Positions 47,328-60,900 of a stretch of DNA of 64,000 nt are shown here, piece by piece; position 1 is the first letter of the stretch; the number at the start of each line of letters is the position of its first letter. The notes under the pieces were generated by a model, which ran no database searches, was not told where the DNA came from, and worked only from the letters and a program-made list of their open reading frames with translations. The translations under genes were made by a program, and so were the position numbers. Source of the DNA: Marsupella aquatica (taxonomy: Eukaryota > Marchantiophyta); NCBI GenBank assembly GCA_973895155.1, contig OZ316894.1, forward strand, positions 18,724,001-18,788,000, read 5' to 3'.

Positions 47328-50300
47328 ATGCGCCACTTGGGTTGCATAGGCCCTTCGTCCTCTTCATCATTGAATTCTGCTCCTTCCGCCGTGCTGTTGT
47401 CGTCCTTCGCGCTCTCACGCCGATCTTCAGCCCTCCTTCGCCGGACGCTCATGAATTTCCACGGCCCGCGCTCGGCCCCGATACAATCCAACCACAGCAA
47501 TGCTGCAGATGCCGCACGGATCCATTCGGTTTCGGACGGAGAGGCCATCCAGCGCCATCGTAATTCGCAGCAACTCCTCGGCAGCGAAAGAGGAGGAGGA
47601 CGAGGGGGAGGATTGAGCAGCAGTGGTCGTGGACAAGTGAATGCGGATTGGAATCTCGAGCAAGAGCAGCAGCAGCAGCAGCGAGAGATACGGAGAAGGA
47701 TAGGAGACGGGGAACAGCGATGGAAAGAGAGGCGGGGTTGGAATAATAATGAGGGTAATGGATGGGAGGAAGGGCCGAGCTCTCGGGCAGGTGGCAGCAC
47801 AGCAAACTTTGGATGGTGGGGAGGGAGAGGAGAGCGAGGGGTTTCCAGTAGGGGCAGGGCTGGACAAGGAGAGTGGAATTATCAGGTCAAGGGGAATGAT
47901 TCGGACAGACGGCCCAAGAGTGCGGATATTGCACCCCTCGACAAGAGATTTATCAGATCCCGAGACGATGAGGAAAGGTACTGGTGCTCTGCCGAGAACG
48001 AGCTGCCCGCTGCTGCACACGGTATGTCATCAGAGCCTCGTTGATTTCGATGATCTGTCCAGAACACCAACATTCTAGCCCTTACTTAATAGTGCCACAA
48101 TTTTTGTTACACTAAATTTTTGTTACCTGAGTTTTTATTTTTACGTTTAAGACGATGCCACTATGACGCTAATTGAATAGATAATAGACACAAAAATGTG
48201 GATGTTTATGCACTCCATGTTTACATAACTTATATCTCTTCCTTCTTCAGAAAAATTTGTACTCGTCTCTTATAATATTCTTGCGGACAAAAATGCCTTA
48301 GAGCATTACAACGAGATGTATTACCACATACCCTACTGGTTGATGAATTGGGACCGGCGAAAGACTAAGCTGGTCGAGGAGTTGGGCTATTTTTCTCCAG
48401 ACATCATGTGCTTACAAGTGAGATTCAAGATGCGTCACCTTTGTGTTGTCGTGTGATGCGTCAGTGGAACGATCTTAGAATGTTAGAGCCGGTTGACAAG
48501 GACGGAATTCTCCCGTGTCACTTGTACATTTAAGGGATTGCGATGCCTCTCTGGCCAGAATTTAACGCGCTTGCCTTTGTCCTTAGCTTTTGATATTCCG
48601 ATAGCTATTGCTCTGCTGGTTTGGACTTCCAGGCAATTTAATTTGAAATGATCTGCAGTTGTCTTTCTCTTTGTTCATGAAGACTTCGTTTGCCGAGGAA
48701 TATCTTGCTCCTTCAAATCTACATTGTGTTTAGCTGTAGCCTGATCCTTTCATGATTTTTATAGGAAGTGGATAAGTATGAGGACCTACATCAAGAATTC
48801 CAGCGGATGGGGTATCGCGGTGCTTATAAAGTAAGTGGTTTGCAGTGAAAAACGCACGTGGCAAGCAAGTATGGTTTTTGCAAGAGCAGTTGTTATGAAT
48901 TTTCCGTTTACAGAATGATATAGAAGACCCGCATTCTCTCAAATCGAGATATACAACCGGATTAAGGTATTGAATTTTCGTGAACGATTATCTTCTAGTA
49001 CTGGATGAATATTGCCATTATCACATCGGAAAGGCACGAAATTTCTCCTGTAACCATTTTTTTTTGGCTATCCTGTGACTATGAGAGTGATGGTGTTGTG
49101 CAGGGTCGTACGGGAGGTGCACGTGATGGGTGCGCCATGTTCTGGAAACCCAGCAGGTGATTCCCCTACCAAGGTTCTGGAAAAGTGTGACGCCTTTGAT
49201 TGACCTCGTAAGAAGAGATGAGAAACAATTCAAAGGATGTTCAAAGAATCAAATTTATTTCTGGCCTAGTATTCAACCCGTTAACAGTTGGGCCAGTTTT
49301 GTGGATTTGGCTGTGGCAGATTTCGTTTGCTGGAAGAATCCAGCATACAATTCAATGAGTTGGATTTAAGAGACAATGTGGCTCAGCTTTGTGTTTTCCA
49401 GGTACTGTTTATCCTCCAGAGCATTTATTTGCACCAATCAATTGTACCATTAGTGTATCCTTTGCTGGATTGTTCTCAACGTGCGCTACTAGTGAAGTGT
49501 ATCGATGAGCCTTGATGACAAGAAATATCACAATCTTCACTAAATCTACTCGTGATCTCGAAATATGTAATTATCCATTAGCTAGTTATGGTCTTGTATC
49601 CGTGCTATCTCTTTGCGACAATTCTGTCGAGATTTCATTATGCCTGGTTGAAGTCTTTGTTTCTGTTCTAATGTATTTTTATGTTGCGGAACTTCTCTCT
49701 ACCTCGTTCCATAGAGTATTGCTGGGACGGCAGAGCAGGACCTGAATTCCGAAAATCAAGATCCAAACTTTGGGTATTTTTAAACCTTTCTTAACTGTTG
49801 GATCCATATGGTGAATAACCACTATTCTGATTCTAAGGGTATCCAAGTCATTATTGTAGTGATGCTTTACTCTCTTGATTGCTTCGTGGTCCTGTAAGAT
49901 GAGAGTAATCAGCATTTGATTGCCTACCTCTGATGTAATCTGCAATTATTGAGGTCTGACTGGAGACGATAGTTCGTTGATGTTACATTCGTAGTTGGAA
50001 TTCTGTTCTTATGCTGACGGGGGCGTTTCATTCAGGTACAAGAGAGGTCCAGGAAGCGTCGTTATAATTGGCAATATTCATGTGCTTTTCAATCCAAAGC
50101 GTGGTGACGTTAAGCTGGGCCAGGTAAGCTGATACGCGTCTGATATTTTCAAGGGAGGGGCTTTGGGCACTGTTTACGATAATCGCAAGGAAGAGACCTG
50201 GGGCTGCCTAAAGTGACTCGTTTTTATGCCTTCTGATGGGTTTTGCAGGTGCGTGTGCTGCTAGCGTCAGCCCATGCACTTTCACAGAAATATGGTGGTG

Positions 50301-52552
50301 CTCCAGTGACAATTGCTGGAGATTTTAACAGTACACCGAATGTGTGTATTTTTCCAGACCTTCCAGATCAGTTATTTTTGGCTGTCCTTTCAGTCTCAGA
50401 TTTCAATTCTTTGATCTGTGATGTGAGCTCGTAAAAGCACTGCCAAGAGGGCGTTAATATACTTAAAGCACTGAAGAGATTTTCACAAAATAATTTGATA
50501 TCAATGATAGTGACATTGCCACTTTTTAATTTTACCGGTAGCCCTTATAACATACGGGCCAGCCTGTCCAGTGTGATGAACACGCCGAACACACGCTGCA
50601 ATTTTTTTCTTATAAAGTCTACAGAATTACAAAGAGAAAATTTCGAAATGGTGTAATACGATTTTCTTGCAAGGAGGTTGCTTATGACCCCAATTAATAA
50701 GTTCTGCTTTTCTAGAGGTGCAATGTCATCGAAGATCATGTAGAAGACTTTTTTTTCTGCTTTGTCAACGACTAGGCCCTAAGGGTGTCCTGCGAACTTC
50801 AATTACTTACAGTGATGTGTCTCTGACTGGTCTTGCAGAGTGATCTTTATAAGTTTCTGGCGACATGTGAGGTGAGGCCTCTGCCGGCTTTCTTTGGACA
50901 CTTGAGATCGTTTGCAAGCTAAAGGGGGACCTCCTGGTCGTGGCTAGCGTTTAGATACTCTCACCGAGTTGCAGAACCTTGGGTTGGATGTTTGTGGATT
51001 TACGAAACTGAGTAATAATATAGTGGAATGTGGTTCAAAAGATTTCCTGTATGGTATTTCAGTTCACCGGAAGGTCTGAGTTCCTCTGATGATCATGTCT
51101 CCGCGGTTGAGTTTTTTAGCTCATTGGTTTCCTGAAGGCAGAGTGATTAGTCATATAGAAATGAATTCAAAGTTTTTCTGGCTTCCATTAAAAAAGCTTA
51201 TCCTTTCTCGCAACTTTCCTTGGACGTTTGGTTTGTTAGGAAGGTAGTATCTGGATATCGTAACATTCTGAACTTCTCTTTGGCAGTTGGATGTCTCTTG
51301 TCTCAACAGAGCAACAATGTCTGGCCAAGTAGAGGCAGCGAATGGTGCACCTATGGCTTCGATGTCACAGCTGGGGCAGGGTTCGTCTACTGACAGGTAT
51401 TCAACTGGTGTGAGACTTAGGAGCCTGCCCTTAAGAGTTTGCAGGGAAGCAATGAATGAAGTTGGAGGTCCATCTTATTTGAAAGGGTGTGAAATTGATA
51501 GTCACGTAATTGTCATCCAAGAGCTTTGATGCTGAACTCTGACATGTCGAGTGCTCCGGGTCTCATCCACTTTTTTTGAACTTGTCCCTGAAATCCAGTG
51601 CAAGAGGAGCCTCTCAGAATATCGTTAAGAAACGACATTGGACTCCTGAGGAGTTAGTTGCCGCAACTGGTACTTATGATTGCACAGCGTTGCGTCATAA
51701 TTTAAAACTTCGCAGCGCGTATTCACAAATTAAGGTAATTTTAGTGAATACCATTCTGGTGTCTGTTTTTATTCACAACCTCTGCTTGTCGCAGCACTCA
51801 TTTGTTTCCAACATGTAGACAGAAATTTCTCATGGGAAGCGTCGTGGCTACTGTTAGGGTGAAGATGGCTGCAGAGATGCCCAAGGGGAGCCACTTGTTA
51901 CAACTTTTCATAAGAAGTTTATGGGCACTGTCGACTATATATGGTACGCAGACCCCTTCCGAAGTACATGTTATTCTGAATAAATTACTCGTACTAGGAT
52001 ATCAAGGATTCTAATCCGGCTCAATTTTTCGAACAAGTATTGACTCCAGGGTTTCAATTTATGATGACTTTGCTGGAAATCAACGGTAGCCTCAAGCCAA
52101 ATTGTCATCTGTAAGTTTTGCTATGGGCTGAATGTTGCAGGCATACTGAGGGCATTGACACAATGAAAGTGCTGGATACCGTACCTGTAAATGTGTTACA
52201 ACGCACTCGAGGCCTTCCATCTAAGGTACTCCACTGCAAAGACAGTTCCCTTCGAACTTTCATGGAGAATGGAATTGAGCCCTTCTGTGGGGTTCTTGAA
52301 GCAGTTGTTAGAGGGACCTTGGTTCATGGTAATTTAGTCTTGAATGTCAAAGAAAAAGTTACGGTGAGCTGTAGCTCTTCATGACCCTTGTCCACCCGAG
52401 TTGCCTTTGACCTAGGTGATTGATCTGCTTCCAGTCAGCTCTTATAAGAAGTGGAAGTTGTGTTATGTTGCGTGCAGAAATGGGGTAGTGATCATCTCGC
52501 ACTAGCTTGTGAGCTTGCCTTTCTTCCTGGCTTGGCGCCCAACTTGCCTTAG
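47328..52552 (+). CDS. CCR4-type poly(A) deadenylase, AtCCR4-6-like, 14 exons, 608 aa
   Basis: Exons: 47328-48021, 48251-48417, 48765-48830, 49104-49156, 49320-49401, 49715-49773, 50036-50123, 50249-50341, 50839-50871, 51287-51396, 51599-51734, 51858-51943, 52141-52225, 52478-52552. All junctions are GT-AG, phases agree, total 1,827 nt. Residues 1-230 are Ser/Arg/Gly/Gln-rich and disordered, as in AtCCR4-6. The endonuclease/exonuclease/phosphatase domain runs from 232 to the end: VSYNILAD, CLQEVDKY (catalytic Glu, ~289), DGCAMFW, NIHVLFNPKRGDVKLGQVR, IAGDFNSTP (catalytic Asp/Asn, ~427), FMGTVDYIW and KWGSDHLAL (catalytic Asp/His, ~589). All key residues are present. Expected role: shortening of mRNA poly(A) tails. 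A frame extends upstream from GTG 47241, but the ATG at 47328, following a (GAA)n/(GGA)n tract, is the better start. A possible extra exon is described among the findings. Confidence 0.95.
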
Positions 52553-55180
52553 CCCGTATGGCAGAAAAACTGCCAAAATGGTTGACATGGGACTGACACC
52601 ATGATCCAGTGAAGAACAGGTTTTTATGATTGGTGTGGACTTGAGGAGGTAATATGCTCAAGAAAATGGACTGTATTTTGTTTAGTTAGGTTTTATCAGT
52701 CAGTTCCCTGCTCGAACAGTGATCGCTGGACTTGAAGTTGAGAACCCAGCGAGCCTAACAATGAAGGAATACTCATAGTAATATGCAAATCAAAGCGCCC
52801 CCCCAAGAAAGTATACATATAAACCAAATTCATGAATAGAACTCCTGATGTAATTTTCATTCTTGGCTTTCTCGGCATCTTTGGTGACGGCCTCTATTGT
52901 GCTTCGTTCGTGGCACAGGAAAGTTCATATGTGGATTTGCTCGTCGGTGGACGTTCGCAGACAGGTTCTATGAAGCGCAAGACATGTACAGTATTGAATT
53001 TTTCATCATTCACCTTGATTCCTGGGAAAGATTTCTCTGATTCTGAGAATTCTCTGTAATTATCTGGGTCCCATGACCTCACTAGGTCACCGATGGCAAT
53101 AAAGTCTTTCAGTCAATTTTTCTGCTTTCAAAGTCTTGTCTAGCTCTGTATCCTTTTCAATGAATTGTGGTAATTTTTACCATTTGTCGTGGAGGAATTT
53201 TACCTGTTTTCGTCGTCCTTGTCTAAGGGTTTTCCCTTGCTTTCTCCTCTTTATTGGGGTTCCTGCTTTCTCCCTGTTTGACGCTTCTTGGTCTTTGAAT
53301 ATATCTTCGTTGTCTAGAAAGTATGCAAACCTTGCATTGCCTTCAACCCTCATGAGGCGTTTGAGTATATCTTCTTTGTCTAGAAAGTTTGCCAGCTTGC
53401 AATGCCTCTCATGAGTTTTCAGGGATTTTCAGGAATGCCTTCAATACTCATGAGTTCTGCCTGTTGTTATGGTGAGCAACACTTCCCTAATCAATAAACC
53501 CAAATAATGGGAACTTGATAACTCCACTACGCCCCCAAAAAAGAAGGTCATGGACCCGTCCTATAAGGATTTAATGCTTGCTGAAGTTACTGACATAGTA
53601 AAAAAAGAGCACACTATTTTGTTTTGCCAAAGTACTGGAAGTGAGCAAAAATTGTATTCCTGAACAATCTTTGTATAGAGACAATTAATTACTCCAAATT
53701 TTGCATCACTTTTATCACGGCTTACATGAGTAGTTTATTTGAAACAACAACTCTAGGTTTTGTTTGCAGTTTACTAGTAAGATGTAGCTAGTAAGCAAAA
53801 CCCATTGAGGTTGGCGAGGCTCCAATATGCATGAAAAACATGTGCGTCCTAGTCCTAGCTGATCCGCCAGGAAAATGATGCACGAAGTCAGAGGGTCATT
53901 GTAGCATGTGAGGAAACAGTAAAAAATTACTAGCATGAGCAAATTTTATACTCACATGACCCCTATTTTTACAGCCAACTGCCTCGCCAACAACAACCTG
54001 GTTGGTAACATCCAAATGTGTGACTCCTCTTATGACTAGCAAACTCACTAGCCATCTGGAGTTTGATAAAAACACTGAAAATATAAAGGCAGCAAAAATT
54101 GAAAGAAATTAAAACCACTGATGACTTGCTAACATCACTCTCCTCACTAGCAAAATTAGTGTTTGCTAGCATTATATAGAAGTGGAGCTTACTAGGGCGT
54201 GTCAAAACAGGCCTGTAATTCGGTTACAAATTAGGACATAAACTCATTTTACAGACAAAGATAAAATCACTATAGGAGACCAAAATACATACCCCATAAG
54301 CATTTTATGTCCAAACATCCACAGCAGTACTTGCTCCCAATATACAATACCTCCTCGACTGTAGAAGTGGAGCCAGACGAGATCAGGTCAGCTGAGACCA
54401 TGAGACCTTCGTGGAGAGTGAGATGGGACCTTCGAGGAGACTGAGATGGGACCGCAGGAGAACAGTCGACCATCAATCGCGTTCAGTATCGTCATCCCAC
54501 GTCACAATTCAGATACGGTATCCCACAATTGGGAGTTCTGGACCCAGTCTTTGGTCAAACAGAGGGCCCCAAAGTCCCAAACTCCCATAGTCCAAAGCAA
54601 AGCCAGAAACAGAGAGAATCCGCGGTTCCGAAGTCGTCTCGAAAGTCCCCCAAAATGCTGCATGAATCGCATGTGCTCCACAAGGATCCCCAGTCCTGCG
54701 TGCCAGCTGGATTCGTGCCTACTCGATCCGGTCCGGCCCTTCCCTTTGAGCCTCGAGGAACGAGCACTCCCACCGATCATCACCGATGCCCGTCTTGAGA
54801 GTGAAACTCAGGTGTTGCAATCCACCATATAATCACAAGAAGCGGTCGAGAGTTGCTGTGATGCAGTTATTGACGGTGACAATTGCCGTTGTGCTGGAGA
54901 AGGAGAGAATTGAGATCTGATTAGCCCAGGGAAAGTAAGCCTTTCGTTGGTTTTGGAAGTGGATGGTTCAGGAGGGGAAAGAGGGAAAACGAGCAACGAA
55001 TTGGGCGATTTCTTTGACCTGCTCACAATCTGTACTGTCATTGGAAGCCATTGACGAGTTCAGTTGAATTGATAGAGTGATTTGTAGCCACTGGATATTG
55101 TGGGCAGCAGGGCAGGGCAGGGCGAGGCAGGGCAGGAGCTGGCTGGCTGGCTATAGTAGTCGGGAGGAGGAAGCACATAG
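52553..55180. other. Intergenic region between CCR4-type and At4g22030-like genes
   Basis: No supported gene. ORFs at 54446-54832 (+) and 54502-54783 (-) overlap each other and have no motif. A ~67-bp imperfect tandem duplication is at about 53292-53410 (TATATCTTC(G/T)TTGTCTAGAA). A short GGGCA/GGCT microsatellite lies at 55107-55151, just ahead of the next gene. Confidence 0.5.
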
Positions 55181-57916
55181 ATGGCCGGGTTGGTGCAGAA
55201 AAGTGTGATAAATCCGGTGTTTCTTGTATCGAGGGGCTCAACTTCGAACGGATTTTGGAGCAAACAGAGGTTGGCTGCAGGTGAATCTGCTAGGCCGCGG
55301 TCGTTGAAGACGAAACAATCCAGTGCTTCGACTCCAGGTTTGTTTGATATTCCCTCTCCTGTTTATGCACATGAACGGTGTTTTTTCACTAAAGACGGAA
55401 TTTTGGGAAGAGTGTTTGTTGTGCAGTGTCCACCGGTGTTTAGCCTGGGCACGTAGCTGAGATGAAGGAGGGGCTGTAGGTGTGAATTGTCTCTACGTTT
55501 GGGTTTCGAGAATTCCGAGCTTGCCTTCACCTTCTCCCACCCTGTCCCGCATTCTTGCCCTTACTCAGACCTCATTCAGATATGAAATCTGGGAGCTTCT
55601 TGCCCTTACTCATTCTTGCCCCTACTGCTTCGAGCAGACATTTTCATTCATCAGCAATTTTGCATCTACGCTGAATTGTCTGTCAGCTCTGCTTCTCGTC
55701 CCAGTCAAGTGACGGACTTCTTCCTCTCCTATTCGAATTTGCTGTAAACGGAGCTTCTTCCCAATCTATCGACTGATACCCCAGCTTGCCACCGGGAACA
55801 TGAAATATATAGTCGTGACCCCTACCGCCATACTTCTTTGCTTACAATTCAATTTTGGTGGAGTACAGTATTTCATCGAGACTGTTTACTGTATGCGTTA
55901 CGAGATTCCTTGCTCATTGCACTAATCTTCACCTTTAGGTGGAGTATTACTTCAATGAGAGATATTATGATTTCAATGTCGATTTTATGACTCAGTTTGT
56001 GTAGCACAAATAACGAGTTTTTATTAATTCAAAAGACGTAAGATGGTCGGTTTTCTTATATCTCATCCTATTGGCTGCTGACTGTTCTGGACAGTATCCC
56101 TGAAGATGGGGTCATCCGTTCATGCACCTCCCCCGTAATGTCAGAGAAGGAGATCGCCGTGCTTTCTTTTCTCAGTGACAAAAAGTTGTTGGGTTTATTG
56201 CTTAGCACTTCCTGATTGCTTGAACGCATTCCTTCACTTCCACATATCGCGTTCGTGCAATCCCTATTTCGAGTTAGTCGTTTGTTGACTTTCTCTCATA
56301 AAAGCTACAAATGATTCACAACAGTACTCTCACGTTGGTTCTTGCAAACTTTGAAGTGACTTGTATATGAATGCACGAAAATTACGAACAGTTGATATTA
56401 CCTGACAGTACCAAAAACATTCATGGCAGTACTCCCTTTTTCTGGCAATTATGTGAAGTTGTGACCTGTGAACGAATGATGATTGTATGAACTTGAGATC
56501 GAGAGTCTTACGACAGCTTTTGGGGATTTTGACCTCCCATCTGCTTCTTCAACGCTAGTAGTTCAGGTTTGTTAGAATAAATTCTGAAATTCCTGCAAGA
56601 AACATGGGGCACAGAGTACATTCTCTATTCTCTCTGCACGAGCTGAGACGCAAAAGAAGGACACCACCCCCCACACATTCCCTGGGGCCTTTCGTTGACG
56701 GACGATTTGAAATCTGTGCGCAGGACGAGCACTAGGGCCAGTTGGAAGATCATGGATGAGGATTCGTGCCGCTGCGGATGCTGGACAGGACGACTCTGCG
56801 CCAAACTTTGAGCAGCAGACGTCCCCATACTTCACTGCTCAGAACCCGGGCTTCTTGAACGTGCAGGAAAGCAACTTCTTCAAGCCCCCCAAGTCCAACA
56901 AAGGATGGGACGACCCGAGACTGCTTGCACAGCTTCGATCCCTCGCTGTGGTTGCTGACGACCGAGCCGAGATGCATGGCGCAGTGGCTATCCAGAGAGA
57001 CAATTGGGGGAAACTCATCCAAGTGACGGTCTCCATGTCGATGATATCTGCCGGCATTCTCAGCGCCCTCAACACCAGGGCTTCGCCAGGGACATTATTC
57101 AACTTGTCATTGACATCAGCTCTGCTCTCCGCGGTGTCCATTATCTTCATGGGGTTGCAGAATTGGTTCCAGCCTTCACAGCTTGCCGAGGAGCAAAGGG
57201 CAGCAACCCGTTTCTTCAAAAACCTGGTCAATGAAATCGAGGCCTGTTTGCAACCCGGTGGGTCTCAATTAAAGGAGGAGGCTAAATTGTTCTACGAGTC
57301 AAAGGTCCAAAAACTGAAATACCTAGATAGGGCTTTCCCTCTGCCATTGTTCCCCGGGGGTCTGGAAAAGTTTCCCAAGGATCCCGAGCCCTCTGTTTTG
57401 AGTGCCCCAGTTGACACTGACAAGCCAGAGGTGAATCCCACCTCGGAGGACTTAGACAATGGCTGGTCCCCCTCCATTATTCAAGACTTGAAGAGAACAT
57501 CGGAGCTTTTAAAGAGATCAGAAATAGCTACTTATTCTGGGTGGCAAAAGAACGCGTCGAAGATTAACAAGTTTCTAGCAATTTCTGGTCCAGTTTTAGC
57601 GTTCGTGAGCATCGTGGCAAACTTTGTGGGAGGAAGTGCCGGTGCTGTGGTGGCTGCTGGATGCTGTGTTCTGGCTGCTCTCATCAGTAGCTTCTCACAT
57701 GATGCTCAAGTGGGTATGATTTATGAAATGTACCGAGAGGTGGCAGGCACTTTCATGGACACGGACAAGGAAATTCAAAGAAATCTTCGTCTGCCAGTGG
57801 ACCAACGAGAGGATGGGGAGCTTTTCCACCAGAAGATTGCCATGCTACTGGGACGTAGAGAGGGTGAGGCAATTGTTAGCAGCAAAGACCAAACATCTGC
57901 AGGAACTCTTCTGTGA
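55181..57916 (+). CDS. At4g22030-like four-pass membrane protein, two exons, 449 aa, probable plastid targeting
   Basis: Exon 1 is 55181-55337 and exon 2 is 56724-57916, joined in phase 1. A second donor after 55280 (GTGAAT) keeps the same phase and would give 430 aa. The N-terminus (MAGLVQKSVINPVFLVSRG, then Ser/Lys/Arg-rich) looks like a chloroplast transit peptide, ending before MRIRAAAD at 64. Typical family stretches are DRAEMHGAVAIQRDNWGKL (~133-151), QPSQLAEEQRAATRFFKNL (~202-220), LEKFPKDPEP and QVGMIYEMYREVAGTF (~381-396). Two hydrophobic pairs, ~151-169 with 177-197 and ~335-354 with 357-375, suggest a duplicated two-helix membrane unit, somewhat like SLATT-type modules. Arabidopsis At4g22030 is labelled 'probable F-box protein', but no F-box is visible here. 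The 1.39-kb intron contains no gene. The function is unknown. Confidence 0.88.
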
Positions 57917-60900
57917 AAAATTATCCAAGTCCGTAGAATTCTCAGGTTTTCTCCCTCCCCGCCCTCCCCAAGACTCTACTCAGAATTTCTGTCTTTCTTC
58001 TCTCTTTCATTCTGAGAGTTCTGCGCGTGATGGTAGCCACTGAAGTCCATCTCCACTTCATGTCTCAAGACATGAAAACGTGCTTTGTGTATGACAAGCA
58101 CTTTCATTTTACGTATAACAGGCTGTTAAAGGATGTCACTGCTTCAAGATGGATGGTTATCACTGAGCGTGTGTGTCCATTCACTGAATTGGAGCCTCTG
58201 CAGCTGGGCCTCACAGACATGCCGCTTCATAAGCCTAGCTGTTTTGTCACCAAGACATTTAATCTTGTGTGCAACGTAGAAAGAAGCCCACGGTATGTGA
58301 CAGTTCTGGGAAGCAGATGGAGAGGATTCTGAATGCTTACCAAGTTTTTCCACGTCTGGACTCAAGATCTTGTCAAAATGACAATTTTCTCCGGAAGTGA
58401 TGCACTTGCTTCTAGCACTATAGCAAGTTCTTTGCCCCGTTTGTAAAGCAGGAGTTTATGTACAAAAGGGGATAGGAACTGAATATCTGAACCCATTCAG
58501 GAATTGTATCCTCGTCTTCGTAAGGAAGTGCAGAAATTGGGAATTGGACCGTAACTACTGCATTCTCCTAAGAAGGAAAATCTGGCAATCAAAGCTGCGC
58601 TGATTCGAGAATGTCCTGCTTGCTGTTCTAGAGAAAAAGTTTAACTTACATGGCATAAGTTCACCATGCACGTCCATCTCTGTACTCCATCCCTCAATTC
58701 TGTACTAGATCTCTTCAACTCCTCGTTCAAGTCCTTGCATTTTACTGAACCCAGCTCTGGTCAACAATCAGAATATCAACATTGGTCTGAACTCTGACGT
58801 GAGTTTGCTCAGACAGAAGGGTGAAATCACAATTTTGAGTATTGATAGATTGGCTTCAGACTCTATTGGGTCCCGATCACCTTCCTTGCCCTTATTCAGG
58901 ATTGTCTAGCAATGTTTTCCTGACAAAATCCTTCAACAAATGACTGCAGCACTGTTGTGGAATTTGTGCTTATTTGATGATTGACTGTTGCCCACCGATG
59001 AAATCCTATCCTTGCAAAACATTTGGGATGGAGATCTCATCTGAAACTCATAGCTAAACACAAATGATCAGAGGTGACAGGAGGCATAAACTTATAGTAG
59101 CAGGTTGTTCAATTTTAAAAAGTTCTCACGAGAGAACCAAAGCTTACTCATTGGAGATTATAAATTAGCTTCGTGTATTTTTTGCTTATATAACAGTGCC
59201 AAAAATGCAAAGGGGCCCGATGGGGAGACAAACCCAAATGCAGGGAGGCCCAAAAAAGGGGGAGGAAACAGGGAAAAGCCCTTGGAAAGCCAAAAAGCCA
59301 AAAAGCTTGAGAGTCCTTGGCTACATTCCACCACCACAACAAACAACAACTAACAACAAGATGCATTCAGCCCCGATTCAGCCTGACATACATGTCACAC
59401 CTGTGAAGATTTGAGTTGGCTACAAATTACTCTATTTAGATGTAAGGTCTGCACAAGATTAGGTGTAAGCTGAGTAATAAGTACCATTTCAAAGTGGTAC
59501 ATGCAAGTATCAATAGTCTATTTGAGCATATTCAGCTGGCAGACATTGTGGTTATGGAAGCTAGATTTTGTTTTAAACCAATCTAAATCTATGCACTGTA
59601 ATATTGTATACTGCCATTTCTTTCCCATTGTCTGTTTACAAAATGGAAAAAGCTACGTCATGGTTTGGCCATGAATTTTATCCATTGATGAGTGTGGACC
59701 ATTCAATTTGAAAAACGAGGGTGTGTTGGCATAGGACAAGGGCAGGCAGTAGTAGTAGCATAAACTCAAAACTCAAAACCCAAAACCAGAAAAATTGAAG
59801 CCTTGGGATCCATCTGCTGGCTAACCATGAAACTCCAACCCAGGCTTTCCCACACACCCATGCAACTCATGCCTTATCTTTGGATTTTATTTTCTCACTG
59901 CTCACCACGTTGCATGGTGACCATAATACTTTTCTCCCCAATTGCCCAGTCCCTATACTCTTGACGTATTGTTGAGGACCCATCTCATGACTACTCTATA
60001 GCGCGTCAGGGAAGTGAGGCATAATGGAAAGCTACTATCTTGGGAATTATCAAGTTCGTCTGAAGTAAACCCCAGGGTCCTCACTTCTTTCCTTTTGACC
60101 CATCATGCGCAAATAAGTATAGGTTTTTTTAATTGGGTTTAGTGAACTACTTAAATTTTTTTGTTGAAGAACACTAGGGTTATTTTAATCCAATTTTGAG
60201 AATATAAGAATCATAGGGTTTTTAAAAATCAAATTTGGGAATATTCCAAGAATATTTCATTAAGTTAGGGGTAAAAAAACTTTATGGACTTAAGTTTTAG
60301 GATGTTTATTCCCCCAAAACTTCACGCATGATATGGGACACCCCTTGGATTGAGGCCCCCGATAAGTAAACCACATATCCTAGATATTTAGAGCACCTAA
60401 CTCCCAACCCAGCTGTTGGCTTAATTGTAATGTTATATGGCACATCCTCAATGAACGGACTCGGGATCTCAACTTATGGTCAATTGAAGTTGGGGACCCG
60501 ACTCAGGTCCAAGGCTCCCTGACCCAACACTCTCTTGCATTTCAACTGCCTTGGGCTCTTGCTGTTAGCCTCCTGTCCCTTCTGGCTCACCTCTCTCCAA
60601 GTCCAGGTCCAAGCTCACCCAATGTCCCACTGGACTGGCAACACTTGGGCAACAACCATTTTCACTTCAATAGAACATTCTGAAACGTTTCTTGCTTTGA
60701 CCATCTTTTGCACTAATTAACAACACAACACATGGTACAACATCAAGGTACATAGTTTGTTGCAACATTTCTTTTGACTTTATTTTCCACTCAAAATGAA
60801 ACACAACCCTTTTTGCAATTAATGACAACACTTCCACTTTGACAACATGAACCTCCCATTTGAAATCAAAACAACCACAATGACAAATGGGCAATGCAAA

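Noticed and set aside
47222-48020. Long minus-strand ORFs opposite CCR4 exon 1
   Set aside because: They are shadows of the Ser/Arg/Gly-rich exon; the + strand continues into a complete catalytic domain.
54446-54832. ORF of 128 codons (+) with overlapping minus ORFs
   Set aside because: No motif, no splice partner of suitable phase, and both strands equally open.
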